The notes under the pieces were generated by a model, which was given only the letters and a program-made list of their open reading frames with translations, did not search any database and was not told where the DNA came from. The translations under genes and the position numbers were made by a program. DNA of 6,895 nucleotides, taken from NCBI GenBank assembly GCA_023397215.1, contig JAEWUG010000002.1, forward strand, positions 1-6,895, in the 5' to 3' direction. Positions 1 to 5,317 of this stretch are shown one piece after another. This DNA comes from Nanobdellota archaeon (lineage in GTDB: Archaea; Nanobdellota; Nanobdellia; Pacearchaeales; GW2011-AR1). Numbering within the stretch: the first letter of the stretch is position 1; every line of letters begins with the position of its first letter.

Positions 1-1
1 T

Positions 2-94
2 GTTTGTAAAAAATATGGAATTAAAATGGTTGATGGAGTTTGTCCACAATTAAGACAAAGTAGTGTTTTAATAAAAAATTATGAGGAAAAATGA
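2..94 (+). CDS. C-terminal end of an unrecognised upstream protein (5' partial)
   Basis: An open frame enters from the left edge and stops at TGA 92-94. It gives 30 residues, starting VCKKYGIKMVDGVCP and ending in a polar, lysine-rich tail (NYEEK). The stop overlaps the next start as ATGA (91-94), the same junction used between later genes, which supports this being a real co-transcribed gene. I do not recognise the family. The segment with two cysteines and GIK-VDGVCP is vaguely like the end of small Rossmann-type CoA-binding proteins, but 30 residues are too few to call it. Reading frame and coupling are seen directly; co-membership in the glycan operon is inferred. Confidence 0.6.
   Translation, partial: VCKKYGIKMVDGVCPQLRQSSVLIKNYEEK
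83..86 (+). promoter_or_regulatory. Shine-Dalgarno site for the first glycosyltransferase
   Basis: GAGG lies four bases before the ATG at 91, inside the end of the upstream gene. With the ATGA overlap it fixes 91 as the start and suggests translational coupling. Confidence 0.6.
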
Positions 95-1230
95 ATAAGA
101 AAATTGCTCTTTTTCATCCATGGATAAAAAGTAGGGGTGGAGCAGAAAAAGTTGTTTTGGAACTTTCTAAATTAAAGGGTTATGATATTGATATTTATAC
201 TTGGGTTTATGATTCAGATAACACTTTTGAGGAATTTAAAGAATTGAATGTGAAAGTTATTGGGCCTATGTTTATGAAAAAACATTCTAGAGGTTTTATT
301 TCTAGAGGATTATTTTTGTTTAGTAGTTTCTTTTCTAAAATTCCTTTAGATAGATATGATTTATTTTTTATTTCTACATCTGGAGTTGGAGAATTTATTA
401 CTTTTAGAAATTATAAGAAAGGGAAAACCTATGCTTATTGTCATACTCCTTTAAGAGCTGCAAGTGATGATGTTTATTCTTGGCAATTAAAAAATAGAAA
501 TTTTTCTTTTATTAAAAAAATATTATATATTACTGCAGTAAAATTTTATAATCTCTTAGAAAAAATTGCTTGGAAAAAATTAGATTATATTATTTTTAAT
601 TCAAATTTAAGTAAACAAAGAGCAGTTGATAAAAATATTTTGAGAAAAGATGCAAAAGTTAGTGTAATTTTTCCTCCTTTAAATTTAGAAAAATTTAAGA
701 ACAATAAACTTAAACGAAAGAAATATTTCATTTATGTTTCAAGATTAAACTGGGATAAAAGACAAGATTTGGTTTTAGATTCTTGGGAAAAATTTTATAA
801 AAAAAATAAAAATTTTAAATTAATTTTAATTGGTGGAGTTGAAGATTTAAAATATTTTAATATACTAAATAATAAACTTAAAACATTAAAAGATGTAGAA
901 ATTAAAAAGAATTTACCTTTTGATGAAATCATAAAATTATATAAAAATTCTTTTTGTGGATTATTCTTAGGTTATAAAGAAGATTTTGGAATTGTCCCTT
1001 TTGAAGTTTTAGGCTCTAATCGACCTTTAATTGCGGTTAATGAAGGAGGATATGTTGATTTAATTAAAAATAATGAAAATGTTTTTTTTATTAAAGAAAG
1101 TAATAATAAAACTAAGATGATTAAAGAATTAAGTGATATTATGGATAGAATTACAAAAATAAAATTAAAAAAACAATCTTTAAAATTGGAAGACAATTTT
1201 TTAGAAAAAATCGTAGAGGTATTGAAATGA
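91..1230 (+). CDS. Glycosyltransferase, family 4-like (GT-B fold)
   Basis: This 379-residue protein is probably a cytosolic or membrane-associated retaining sugar transferase that uses a nucleotide sugar to extend a lipid-linked or surface glycan. The N-terminal domain opens with KIALFHPW and a glycine turn, RGGAEKVVLELS (residues 15-26), where family-4 enzymes bind the acceptor or nucleotide. YCHTPLR (116-122) is a motif common in bacterial and archaeal family-4 transferases, and FNSNLSK (169-175) marks the linker region. The C-terminal domain has YVSRLNWDKRQD (215-226), with the arginine and lysine that normally contact the donor phosphates. It also has the E-x7-E signature, E297 to E305, within EDFGIVPFEVLG, followed by NEGG. 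There is no signal peptide or clear membrane span. Length is normal for the family. It overlaps both neighbours by four bases (ATGA). Donor and acceptor sugars cannot be told from the sequence. Confidence 0.9.
   Translation: MNKKIALFHPWIKSRGGAEKVVLELSKLKGYDIDIYTWVYDSDNTFEEFKELNVKVIGPMFMKKHSRGFISRGLFLFSSFFSKIPLDRYDLFFISTSGVGEFITFRNYKKGKTYAYCHTPLRAASDDVYSWQLKNRNFSFIKKILYITAVKFYNLLEKIAWKKLDYIIFNSNLSKQRAVDKNILRKDAKVSVIFPPLNLEKFKNNKLKRKKYFIYVSRLNWDKRQDLVLDSWEKFYKKNKNFKLILIGGVEDLKYFNILNNKLKTLKDVEIKKNLPFDEIIKLYKNSFCGLFLGYKEDFGIVPFEVLGSNRPLIAVNEGGYVDLIKNNENVFFIKESNNKTKMIKELSDIMDRITKIKLKKQSLKLEDNFLEKIVEVLK
1216..1220 (+). promoter_or_regulatory. Shine-Dalgarno site for the second glycosyltransferase
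   Basis: GAGGT lies six bases before the ATG at 1227, inside the last codons of the preceding gene. It is the strongest ribosome-binding match in the window and confirms the four-base overlapping start. Confidence 0.65.
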
Positions 1231-2327
1231 AAAAAATAAAAGTTTATTTACAATACCCTTGGAAATTTCCTGATAGTCCTTATTATAAATATTTATTACA
1301 AGAACATCCTAAAGAGATTGAATATTTGAATGTTGAAAAGCAAAAAGGGGTAATTACAAATAAAGCTAAATTTTTATTTTCAAATAAAATGAAGAAAATA
1401 ATTAGAGATCTAGTTAAGATTTTTTACCCTTCTATGATTAATGCTCATTTGAGCCCTAAAGGAGATTACGATTTAATTCATTGTGCTCACTGTTTAAGTA
1501 AAAATAAAGATAAACCTTGGATTGCGGATATAGAAGGAATAATCTCATTATTTGTTTCTACCCATTCTACAAAAAAAGGTATTATGAATTTGAATAAAAT
1601 TATTAATTCAGATAATTGTAAAAAAATACTTCCTTGGACAAATCAAATTAAAAAAGAATTATTAACTTGGATACCAAATTTAAAGGATAAAGTTGAAGTT
1701 GTTTATCCTGCAATTCCCTTTATAAGTTATGAAAAAAAGCAGTCTAAAAATATAATAAATTTAGTATTTATTGGTAGATATTTTTATCTTAAGGGGGGAT
1801 TTCATACTTTAGAAGTTATGGATATATTGACTAAAAAATATAATAATGTTAATGCTCTCTTTGTTTCAGAAGTCCCAAATGATATAAAATTGAAATATTC
1901 AAAAAACAAAAAAATAAAAATTTATAACTTAATGTCCCAAAAGGATTTATTTGAAAAAATTTATTTAAAGGGAAGTATCTTAATTTATCCTGGTTATTCT
2001 GATAGTTTTGGATTTGTATATCTTGAGGCAATGAGTCTTGGAATTCCAATAATTACTGTAGATGGTTATGCAAGAAAAGAAATTATTGATGAAGGAAAAA
2101 CAGGATTTATAATTGAAAGACCCAAATCATTTACTTGGGAAGACTCAAAAAAATTGGAAATAGATTTAATACAAGAAATAGTTAAAAAAGCATCAATACT
2201 CATTGAAGATAGTGTTTTAAGAAATAGGATGTCTAAAGAATGTATAAAAGTTATTAAAGAAGGAAAGTTTTCTATAAAAGAGAGAAATAAGAAAATGAAG
2301 AAGATTTATGAAGAAACTTTAAAGTGA
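1227..2327 (+). CDS. Glycosyltransferase, family 4-like (GT-B fold), E-to-D variant of the EX7E motif
   Basis: This 366-residue protein starts within an ATGA overlap with the previous gene. The C-terminal Rossmann-like domain is clear. NLVFIGRYFYLKGG (178-191) carries the donor-phosphate arginine R184 and lysine K189. YPGYSDSFGFVYLEAMSLGIPIITVDG (254-280) is the usual sugar-nucleotide signature, and DEGKTGFII (288-296) follows. The first glutamate of E-x7-E is replaced by D259 (D259-x7-E267), a conservative change. The N-terminal acceptor domain is less typical, with DLIHCAHCL (82-90) and PWIADIEG (97-104). The protein ends with a charged helix (335-366). The last 99 bases are repeated in decayed form after the ATPase gene (3684-3782). 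The copy here is intact but has GAAG where the repeat keeps GAGG, and it is not followed by an overlapping gene. Function as a glycosyltransferase is well supported; substrate is unknown. Confidence 0.87.
   Translation: MKKIKVYLQYPWKFPDSPYYKYLLQEHPKEIEYLNVEKQKGVITNKAKFLFSNKMKKIIRDLVKIFYPSMINAHLSPKGDYDLIHCAHCLSKNKDKPWIADIEGIISLFVSTHSTKKGIMNLNKIINSDNCKKILPWTNQIKKELLTWIPNLKDKVEVVYPAIPFISYEKKQSKNIINLVFIGRYFYLKGGFHTLEVMDILTKKYNNVNALFVSEVPNDIKLKYSKNKKIKIYNLMSQKDLFEKIYLKGSILIYPGYSDSFGFVYLEAMSLGIPIITVDGYARKEIIDEGKTGFIIERPKSFTWEDSKKLEIDLIQEIVKKASILIEDSVLRNRMSKECIKVIKEGKFSIKERNKKMKKIYEETLK
2229..2327 (+). repeat. Left copy of a 99-bp direct repeat (3' end of glycosyltransferase gene)
   Basis: This segment, codons 335-366 plus the TGA of the second glycosyltransferase, aligns without gaps to 3684-3782. 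I count 84 of 99 identical bases. The first 30 bases match at 29 positions, including an exact 26-base run (2235-2260 and 3690-3715). The remaining 69 bases match at 55. Weaker similarity extends about seven bases further left (2222-2228 against 3677-3683, 6 of 7), touching the ATPase stop codon in the right copy. The left copy is the functional gene end. Confidence 0.9.
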
Positions 2328-2387
2328 AACAAAAATGGGAACACTATAACCTACTTATGATACAATATCTGTAACACATACAAAACA

Positions 2388-2395
2388 TTTAAATA
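2388..2395 (+). promoter_or_regulatory. Putative archaeal TATA box of the ATPase gene (leaderless transcript)
   Basis: TTTAAATA is centred about 25 bases before the ATG at 2417 and is preceded by purine-rich ACAAAAC, a possible BRE. In archaea this spacing puts the transcription start at or next to the ATG. No Shine-Dalgarno site is present before 2417, which agrees with leaderless initiation. The 89-base gap (2328-2416) also looks different from its surroundings, with more C and AC steps (around 2341-2386). I see no further gene in it. This suggests the ATPase has its own promoter rather than relying on the sugar operon. Confidence 0.55.
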
Positions 2396-2416
2396 TATTG
2401 AAGTATCTTATATTTT

Positions 2417-3682
2417 ATGAAAAAAAGTCTACTCTTTCAGGTTTTATATGAACAGCAAAAAGATTTTCTTGATATAACAAATTTAATTAGGCGAGACAAG
2501 GTAAGTGAAGTTATTTCTTATTTAAAATTAAAAATGCCTTTGATAATTACAGGTTTGAGACGTTGTGGGAAGTCTTCTCTTTTAAGATTAATTAAAGATG
2601 ATTTAAATTTAAAAGAAAAAGAATTTTTATATATTAATTTTAATGATGAAAGATTAATCTCTTTTGAGAATGATAATTTTCAAGATATTTTAGATTATTT
2701 GGGTGAAAATGATTATAATAAAAAAATTTATCTTTTTTTAGATGAAATTCAAGAAGTTGAGAATTGGGAAAAATGGGTTGATAGAATTAAAGAAAAGTTT
2801 TCAATAATAATAACTGGTTCAAATTCTCAAATGTTAAGTTCAGAGATTTCTAGTATTTTAACTGGAAGATCAATTAATATTAATCTTTTTCCTTTTAGTT
2901 TTGAAGAATATTTGAATTATAAAAAAATTGTAATTAAAGACATTAATTTAGATAAAAATTTACAAAATAAGATAAAGAGATATTTTAATGAATTTTTGTT
3001 AAATGGTGGAATGCCTAAAATGATTTTAAATAATGAAAAGATTATTTTAAGAGAATTATATGAAAATATTATTTATAGAGATATTATTAGAAGATTTAAT
3101 CCAAATTTAACAAAGCCAATAAAGGAAATTTCAACTTATTTATTATCTAATGTTTCGAGTGATGTTAGCTTAAGAACATTATCTAAGGTTTCTGGAATTA
3201 AAAATTTAGGAGTTTTAGGAGAAATATTATCTTCTTTTGAAAAAGCATTTTTATTCTTTACAATAAATAAATTTGATTATTCCATAAAAAAACAAATACA
3301 AAATCCAAGAAAAATTTATTCAATAGATTTAGGATTCCCAAGCAATTTAGGATTTAAATTTTCAGAGAATGAAGGTAATATTTTAGAAAATTTTGTTGCT
3401 ATTTCTTTAAAACAAAAAAATAAAGAATTTTATTATTTTAGAGATAAAAAAGAATGTGATTTTTTAGTCAAAGAAAAAAATAAAATTATTCAAGCAATAC
3501 AAGTAACAAAAGAATTAAATGAAAAAAATAAAAGTAGAGAAATTGATGGTTTATTAGAAGCAATGAATAAATTTAATTTAAGAAAGGGTCTTATTTTAAC
3601 ATTAGATGAAGAAGATGAATTAAATATTGATAAAAAAAAGATAAATATAATTCCTATTTGGAAATGGTATTTAACAAAATAA
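2417..3682 (+). CDS. AAA-like ATPase with DUF4143 / nuclease-like C-terminal domain
   Basis: This 421-residue protein belongs to the widespread, poorly characterised ATPases annotated AAA_14/DUF4143, related to the archaeal MNS-type STAND-like group. The N-terminus (EQQKDFL, then RRDKV) is typical and supports the start. Walker A is GLRRCGKSS (46-54, K52), Walker B IYLFLDEIQ (104-112, D109/E110), and the sensor-like segment ITGSNSQML (132-140). A TGR (149-151) follows, then FPFSFEEYL (158-166), characteristic of this family. A helical, winged-helix-like middle (about 230-290) leads to a C-terminal part resembling a PD-(D/E)xK fold, with E324, CDFLV (347-351) and IQVT (361-364). There Q362 stands where nucleases have the catalytic E, so activity is doubtful. 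The cellular role is unknown; nothing links it to sugar chemistry. It sits alone between an intact and a decayed copy of the same glycosyltransferase 3' end and has its own TATA box, so it looks like a newcomer. Family call is firm; function is open. Confidence 0.88.
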   Translation: MKKSLLFQVLYEQQKDFLDITNLIRRDKVSEVISYLKLKMPLIITGLRRCGKSSLLRLIKDDLNLKEKEFLYINFNDERLISFENDNFQDILDYLGENDYNKKIYLFLDEIQEVENWEKWVDRIKEKFSIIITGSNSQMLSSEISSILTGRSININLFPFSFEEYLNYKKIVIKDINLDKNLQNKIKRYFNEFLLNGGMPKMILNNEKIILRELYENIIYRDIIRRFNPNLTKPIKEISTYLLSNVSSDVSLRTLSKVSGIKNLGVLGEILSSFEKAFLFFTINKFDYSIKKQIQNPRKIYSIDLGFPSNLGFKFSENEGNILENFVAISLKQKNKEFYYFRDKKECDFLVKEKNKIIQAIQVTKELNEKNKSREIDGLLEAMNKFNLRKGLILTLDEEDELNIDKKKINIIPIWKWYLTK

Positions 3683-3683
3683 G

Positions 3684-3782
3684 ATGTCAAAAGAATGTAT
3701 AAAAGTTATTAAAGATGAAATGTTTTAAATAAATGAGAGAAATAAAAAAATGAATAAAATTTATGAGGAAATTTTGAGATGA
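3684..3782 (+). pseudogene. Displaced 3' remnant of a glycosyltransferase gene (right copy of 99-bp repeat)
   Basis: Starting one base after the ATPase stop, this segment reads MSKECIKVIKDEMF, then an in-frame TAA (3726-3728), then INERNKKMNKIYEEILR and TGA (3780-3782). The last 32 codons of the glycosyltransferase ending at 2327 read MSKECIKVIKEGKF, then SIKERNKKMKKIYEETLK. There are no indels, and 84 of 99 bases match. No glycosyltransferase body precedes it, so it cannot make that protein. The in-frame stop shows relaxed selection. Its TGA still overlaps the ATG of the next gene (ATGA, 3779-3782), and it still holds that gene's GAGG site. It therefore appears to be the original gene junction, or the stump of a deleted paralogue, kept partly because it carries the downstream ribosome-binding site. 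Confidence 0.88.
3765..3768 (+). promoter_or_regulatory. Shine-Dalgarno site for the family-2 glycosyltransferase, inside the remnant
   Basis: GAGG lies ten bases before the ATG at 3779, and 19 before the alternative in-frame ATG at 3788. The matching position in the intact left copy reads GAAG, so only the remnant keeps this site. Confidence 0.45.
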
Positions 3783-4765
3783 AATATATGGAACCAAAAG
3801 TTTCAATAATTCTTTTAAATTGGAATGGTGCTAAAATTAGTTTTGATTGTATTAAAACACTAATCAAAAAAACTAGTTATTCTAACTATAATATCATTTT
3901 TGTAGATAATGGTTCTCATGATGATTCTGTTGAAGTAATTCAGAATAATTTCCCAAATGTAGATATTATAAAAAATAAAACTAATTTAGGTTTTCCTAAA
4001 GGAATGAATGTGGGAATGAGATATGCAAAGGATAAATATAACCCTGATTATTACCTTTTATTAAATAATGATTTATTATTCTTTGAGAAAAAATGGTTAA
4101 GAGAATTAGTTTTTTCTTTTAAAAATAAAAAAATAGGAATTGCAAATCCTGTTTTGTTGTATCCAAACAAAGAAATTCAAAGAATAGGAAGTAAAATTAA
4201 AAATGATAAAGATCTAATAATTAATTCTGTTACCTCTATTCCTGAAAAAATAAATTTGGAATTTAGAAAAAAGAAATTAAGAGAAATTGATCTTTTTTTA
4301 GGTGCTTGTTTTTTAATAAAATCTGATTTAATCAAGGAAATTGGTTTTTTAGACGAGAGATATTCACCCTATTTAATTGAAGACTTAGAATATTCTTATA
4401 GGGCTAAGAAAGCTGGTTATAAAATTGTTACAGTGACATCTAGTAACGTAATCCATTTATTTCATGAGACTTTTAATACACAAATAATTATAAATAAAAA
4501 AAAGGATATTCAAAGGGTATATGTGGTTTTAAGAAATTCTTTTTTATTTTCTTTAGATTATTTAGGTTGGATTAAAAGCTTCTTTTTAACACTGCCCTTA
4601 TTATTCTTTACTTGTCTCTTTGAAAAGAAAGATAAATCAAGAGGAAATAGTTTCTTTAATTTTAAACTTCGAAAATTTCCATTAAATAGAATTATTAACT
4701 TTTTTAAATCAATTAAAGATGGAATAAGATTATATTTTAAAAGGAGAGATGATTTTATTAGATGA
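3779..4765 (+). CDS. Glycosyltransferase, family 2-like (GT-A fold; rhamnosyltransferase/WcaE-like group)
   Basis: This 328-residue inverting-type transferase has the full GT-A layout. VSIILLNWNG (8-17) is the first strand with the nucleotide-binding turn. FVDNGSHDDS (41-50) follows, then NLGFPKGMNVGM (69-80). LLLNNDLLF (93-101) holds the NND form of the metal-binding DxD motif. GACFLIKSDLIKEIGFLDERY (175-195) leads to IEDLEYSYRAKKAGY (200-214), where E201/D202 supply the likely catalytic base. HLFHETF (226-232) can complete the metal site. A hydrophobic stretch (about 266-281) near the basic C-terminus suggests membrane attachment at the cytosolic face. The start at 3779 overlaps the remnant's stop as ATGA; ATG 3788 (M4) is an alternative that costs only three residues. 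Proteins of this subgroup often add rhamnose, which fits the dTDP-sugar genes downstream, but the sugar is inferred. Confidence 0.9.
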   Translation: MKYMEPKVSIILLNWNGAKISFDCIKTLIKKTSYSNYNIIFVDNGSHDDSVEVIQNNFPNVDIIKNKTNLGFPKGMNVGMRYAKDKYNPDYYLLLNNDLLFFEKKWLRELVFSFKNKKIGIANPVLLYPNKEIQRIGSKIKNDKDLIINSVTSIPEKINLEFRKKKLREIDLFLGACFLIKSDLIKEIGFLDERYSPYLIEDLEYSYRAKKAGYKIVTVTSSNVIHLFHETFNTQIIINKKKDIQRVYVVLRNSFLFSLDYLGWIKSFFLTLPLLFFTCLFEKKDKSRGNSFFNFKLRKFPLNRIINFFKSIKDGIRLYFKRRDDFIR

Positions 4766-5277
4766 TGAAATTACATTTAGGTTGTGGAAATGACTATAAA
4801 AAAGGTTATGTAAATTGTGATATTACTAATAAGGTTAAAGTTGATAAAATCGTAGACTTAGAAAAACCTTTAACGATGTTTAAAGATAATTCTGTTGATG
4901 AAATTGTTTGTAATCATACATTAGAACATATAAATAAGTTTATTCCTTTAATGGAAGAATTGCATAGGATCTGTAAAGATAATGCAATAATAAAAATCAA
5001 AGTTCCTTATTTTGCATATTCTGGTGCATTTCAAGATCCAACTCATGTAAGATTTTTTACATTACAAACATTTGAATATTTTAGTAAAGAAAGTGGTTTA
5101 AATTATTATTCTTCTGCTCGTTTTAATGTTTTAAAAAAAGAATTAAATTTTTCTATTAAAAAAAGACATTTAATAATCGATTTTGTAATTAATCATAATC
5201 AAAGAATATACGAAAGATTATTTTCAAGGGTCTTTCCTTGTGCTCAATTAAATGTAATGTTAAGAGTTATTAAATAA
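4762..5277 (+). CDS. Small SAM-dependent methyltransferase (class I, Methyltransf_11-like)
   Basis: This 171-residue protein has a compact class I methyltransferase core. LHLGCGN (4-10) is motif I for S-adenosylmethionine, and GYVNCDI (15-21) ends in the acidic residue (D20) expected after strand 2. NSVDEIVCNHTLEHI (43-57) matches the strand-4 region, and LHRICKDNAIIKIKVPYF (67-84) matches the following helix and strand. DPTHVRFFT (92-100) is typical of the small methyltransferases found in polysaccharide clusters. It is shorter than a full methyltransferase but complete. It overlaps the preceding transferase by ATGA (4762-4765). A second ATG at 4765 would remove one residue. The nearest Shine-Dalgarno-like match, GGAG at 4743-4746, is rather far away, so coupling is likely. 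It probably methylates a sugar or lipid carrier intermediate; the actual acceptor is unknown. Confidence 0.83.
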   Translation: MMKLHLGCGNDYKKGYVNCDITNKVKVDKIVDLEKPLTMFKDNSVDEIVCNHTLEHINKFIPLMEELHRICKDNAIIKIKVPYFAYSGAFQDPTHVRFFTLQTFEYFSKESGLNYYSSARFNVLKKELNFSIKKRHLIIDFVINHNQRIYERLFSRVFPCAQLNVMLRVIK

Positions 5278-5289
5278 AAACAGTAATTC

Positions 5290-5297
5290 TTATAAAG
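5290..5297 (+). promoter_or_regulatory. Putative archaeal TATA box for the dTDP-glucose dehydratase gene
   Basis: TTATAAAG is centred about 24 bases before the ATG at 5318, in the 40-base gap after the methyltransferase gene. The sequence between box and ATG is pyrimidine-rich and has no Shine-Dalgarno site, which fits a leaderless transcript. It resembles a bacterial -10 box, but I see no convincing -35 about 17 bases upstream. A new transcription unit therefore probably begins here. Confidence 0.55.
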
Positions 5298-5317
5298 ATT
5301 ATTTTTATTCTTTTATT

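Noticed and set aside
972..1196. Minus-strand open frame opposite the first glycosyltransferase
   Set aside because: It lies wholly over a well-supported gene, and its hydrophobic leucine/isoleucine-rich product is what A-rich coding sequence gives when read in reverse.
1849..2049. Minus-strand open frame opposite the second glycosyltransferase
   Set aside because: It is opposite the conserved donor-binding region of a clear gene and has no recognisable motif.
2359..2369. Small palindrome GATA-CAA-TATC upstream of the ATPase TATA box, a possible operator
   Set aside because: Four-base arms are expected by chance in DNA this AT-rich, and no second copy was seen.
2328..3683. Insertion sequence or transposon with terminal inverted repeats
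   Set aside because: I could find no matching inverted ends next to the ATPase gene and no transposase or integrase; only the direct repeat of the host gene end is supported.
3490..3690. Minus-strand open frame opposite the end of the ATPase gene
   Set aside because: The product is low-complexity Phe/Ser/Ile, and the frame is fully covered by conserved coding sequence on the other strand.
3684..3728. Independent 14-codon gene after the ATPase
   Set aside because: It is entirely explained as the start of the duplicated glycosyltransferase 3' end, closed by a stop mutation.
5302..5314. T-tracts after the methyltransferase gene as a terminator
   Set aside because: The runs are short (five and four T), lie between the putative TATA box and the rfbB start, and have no stem; similar T-runs occur all over this AT-rich window.
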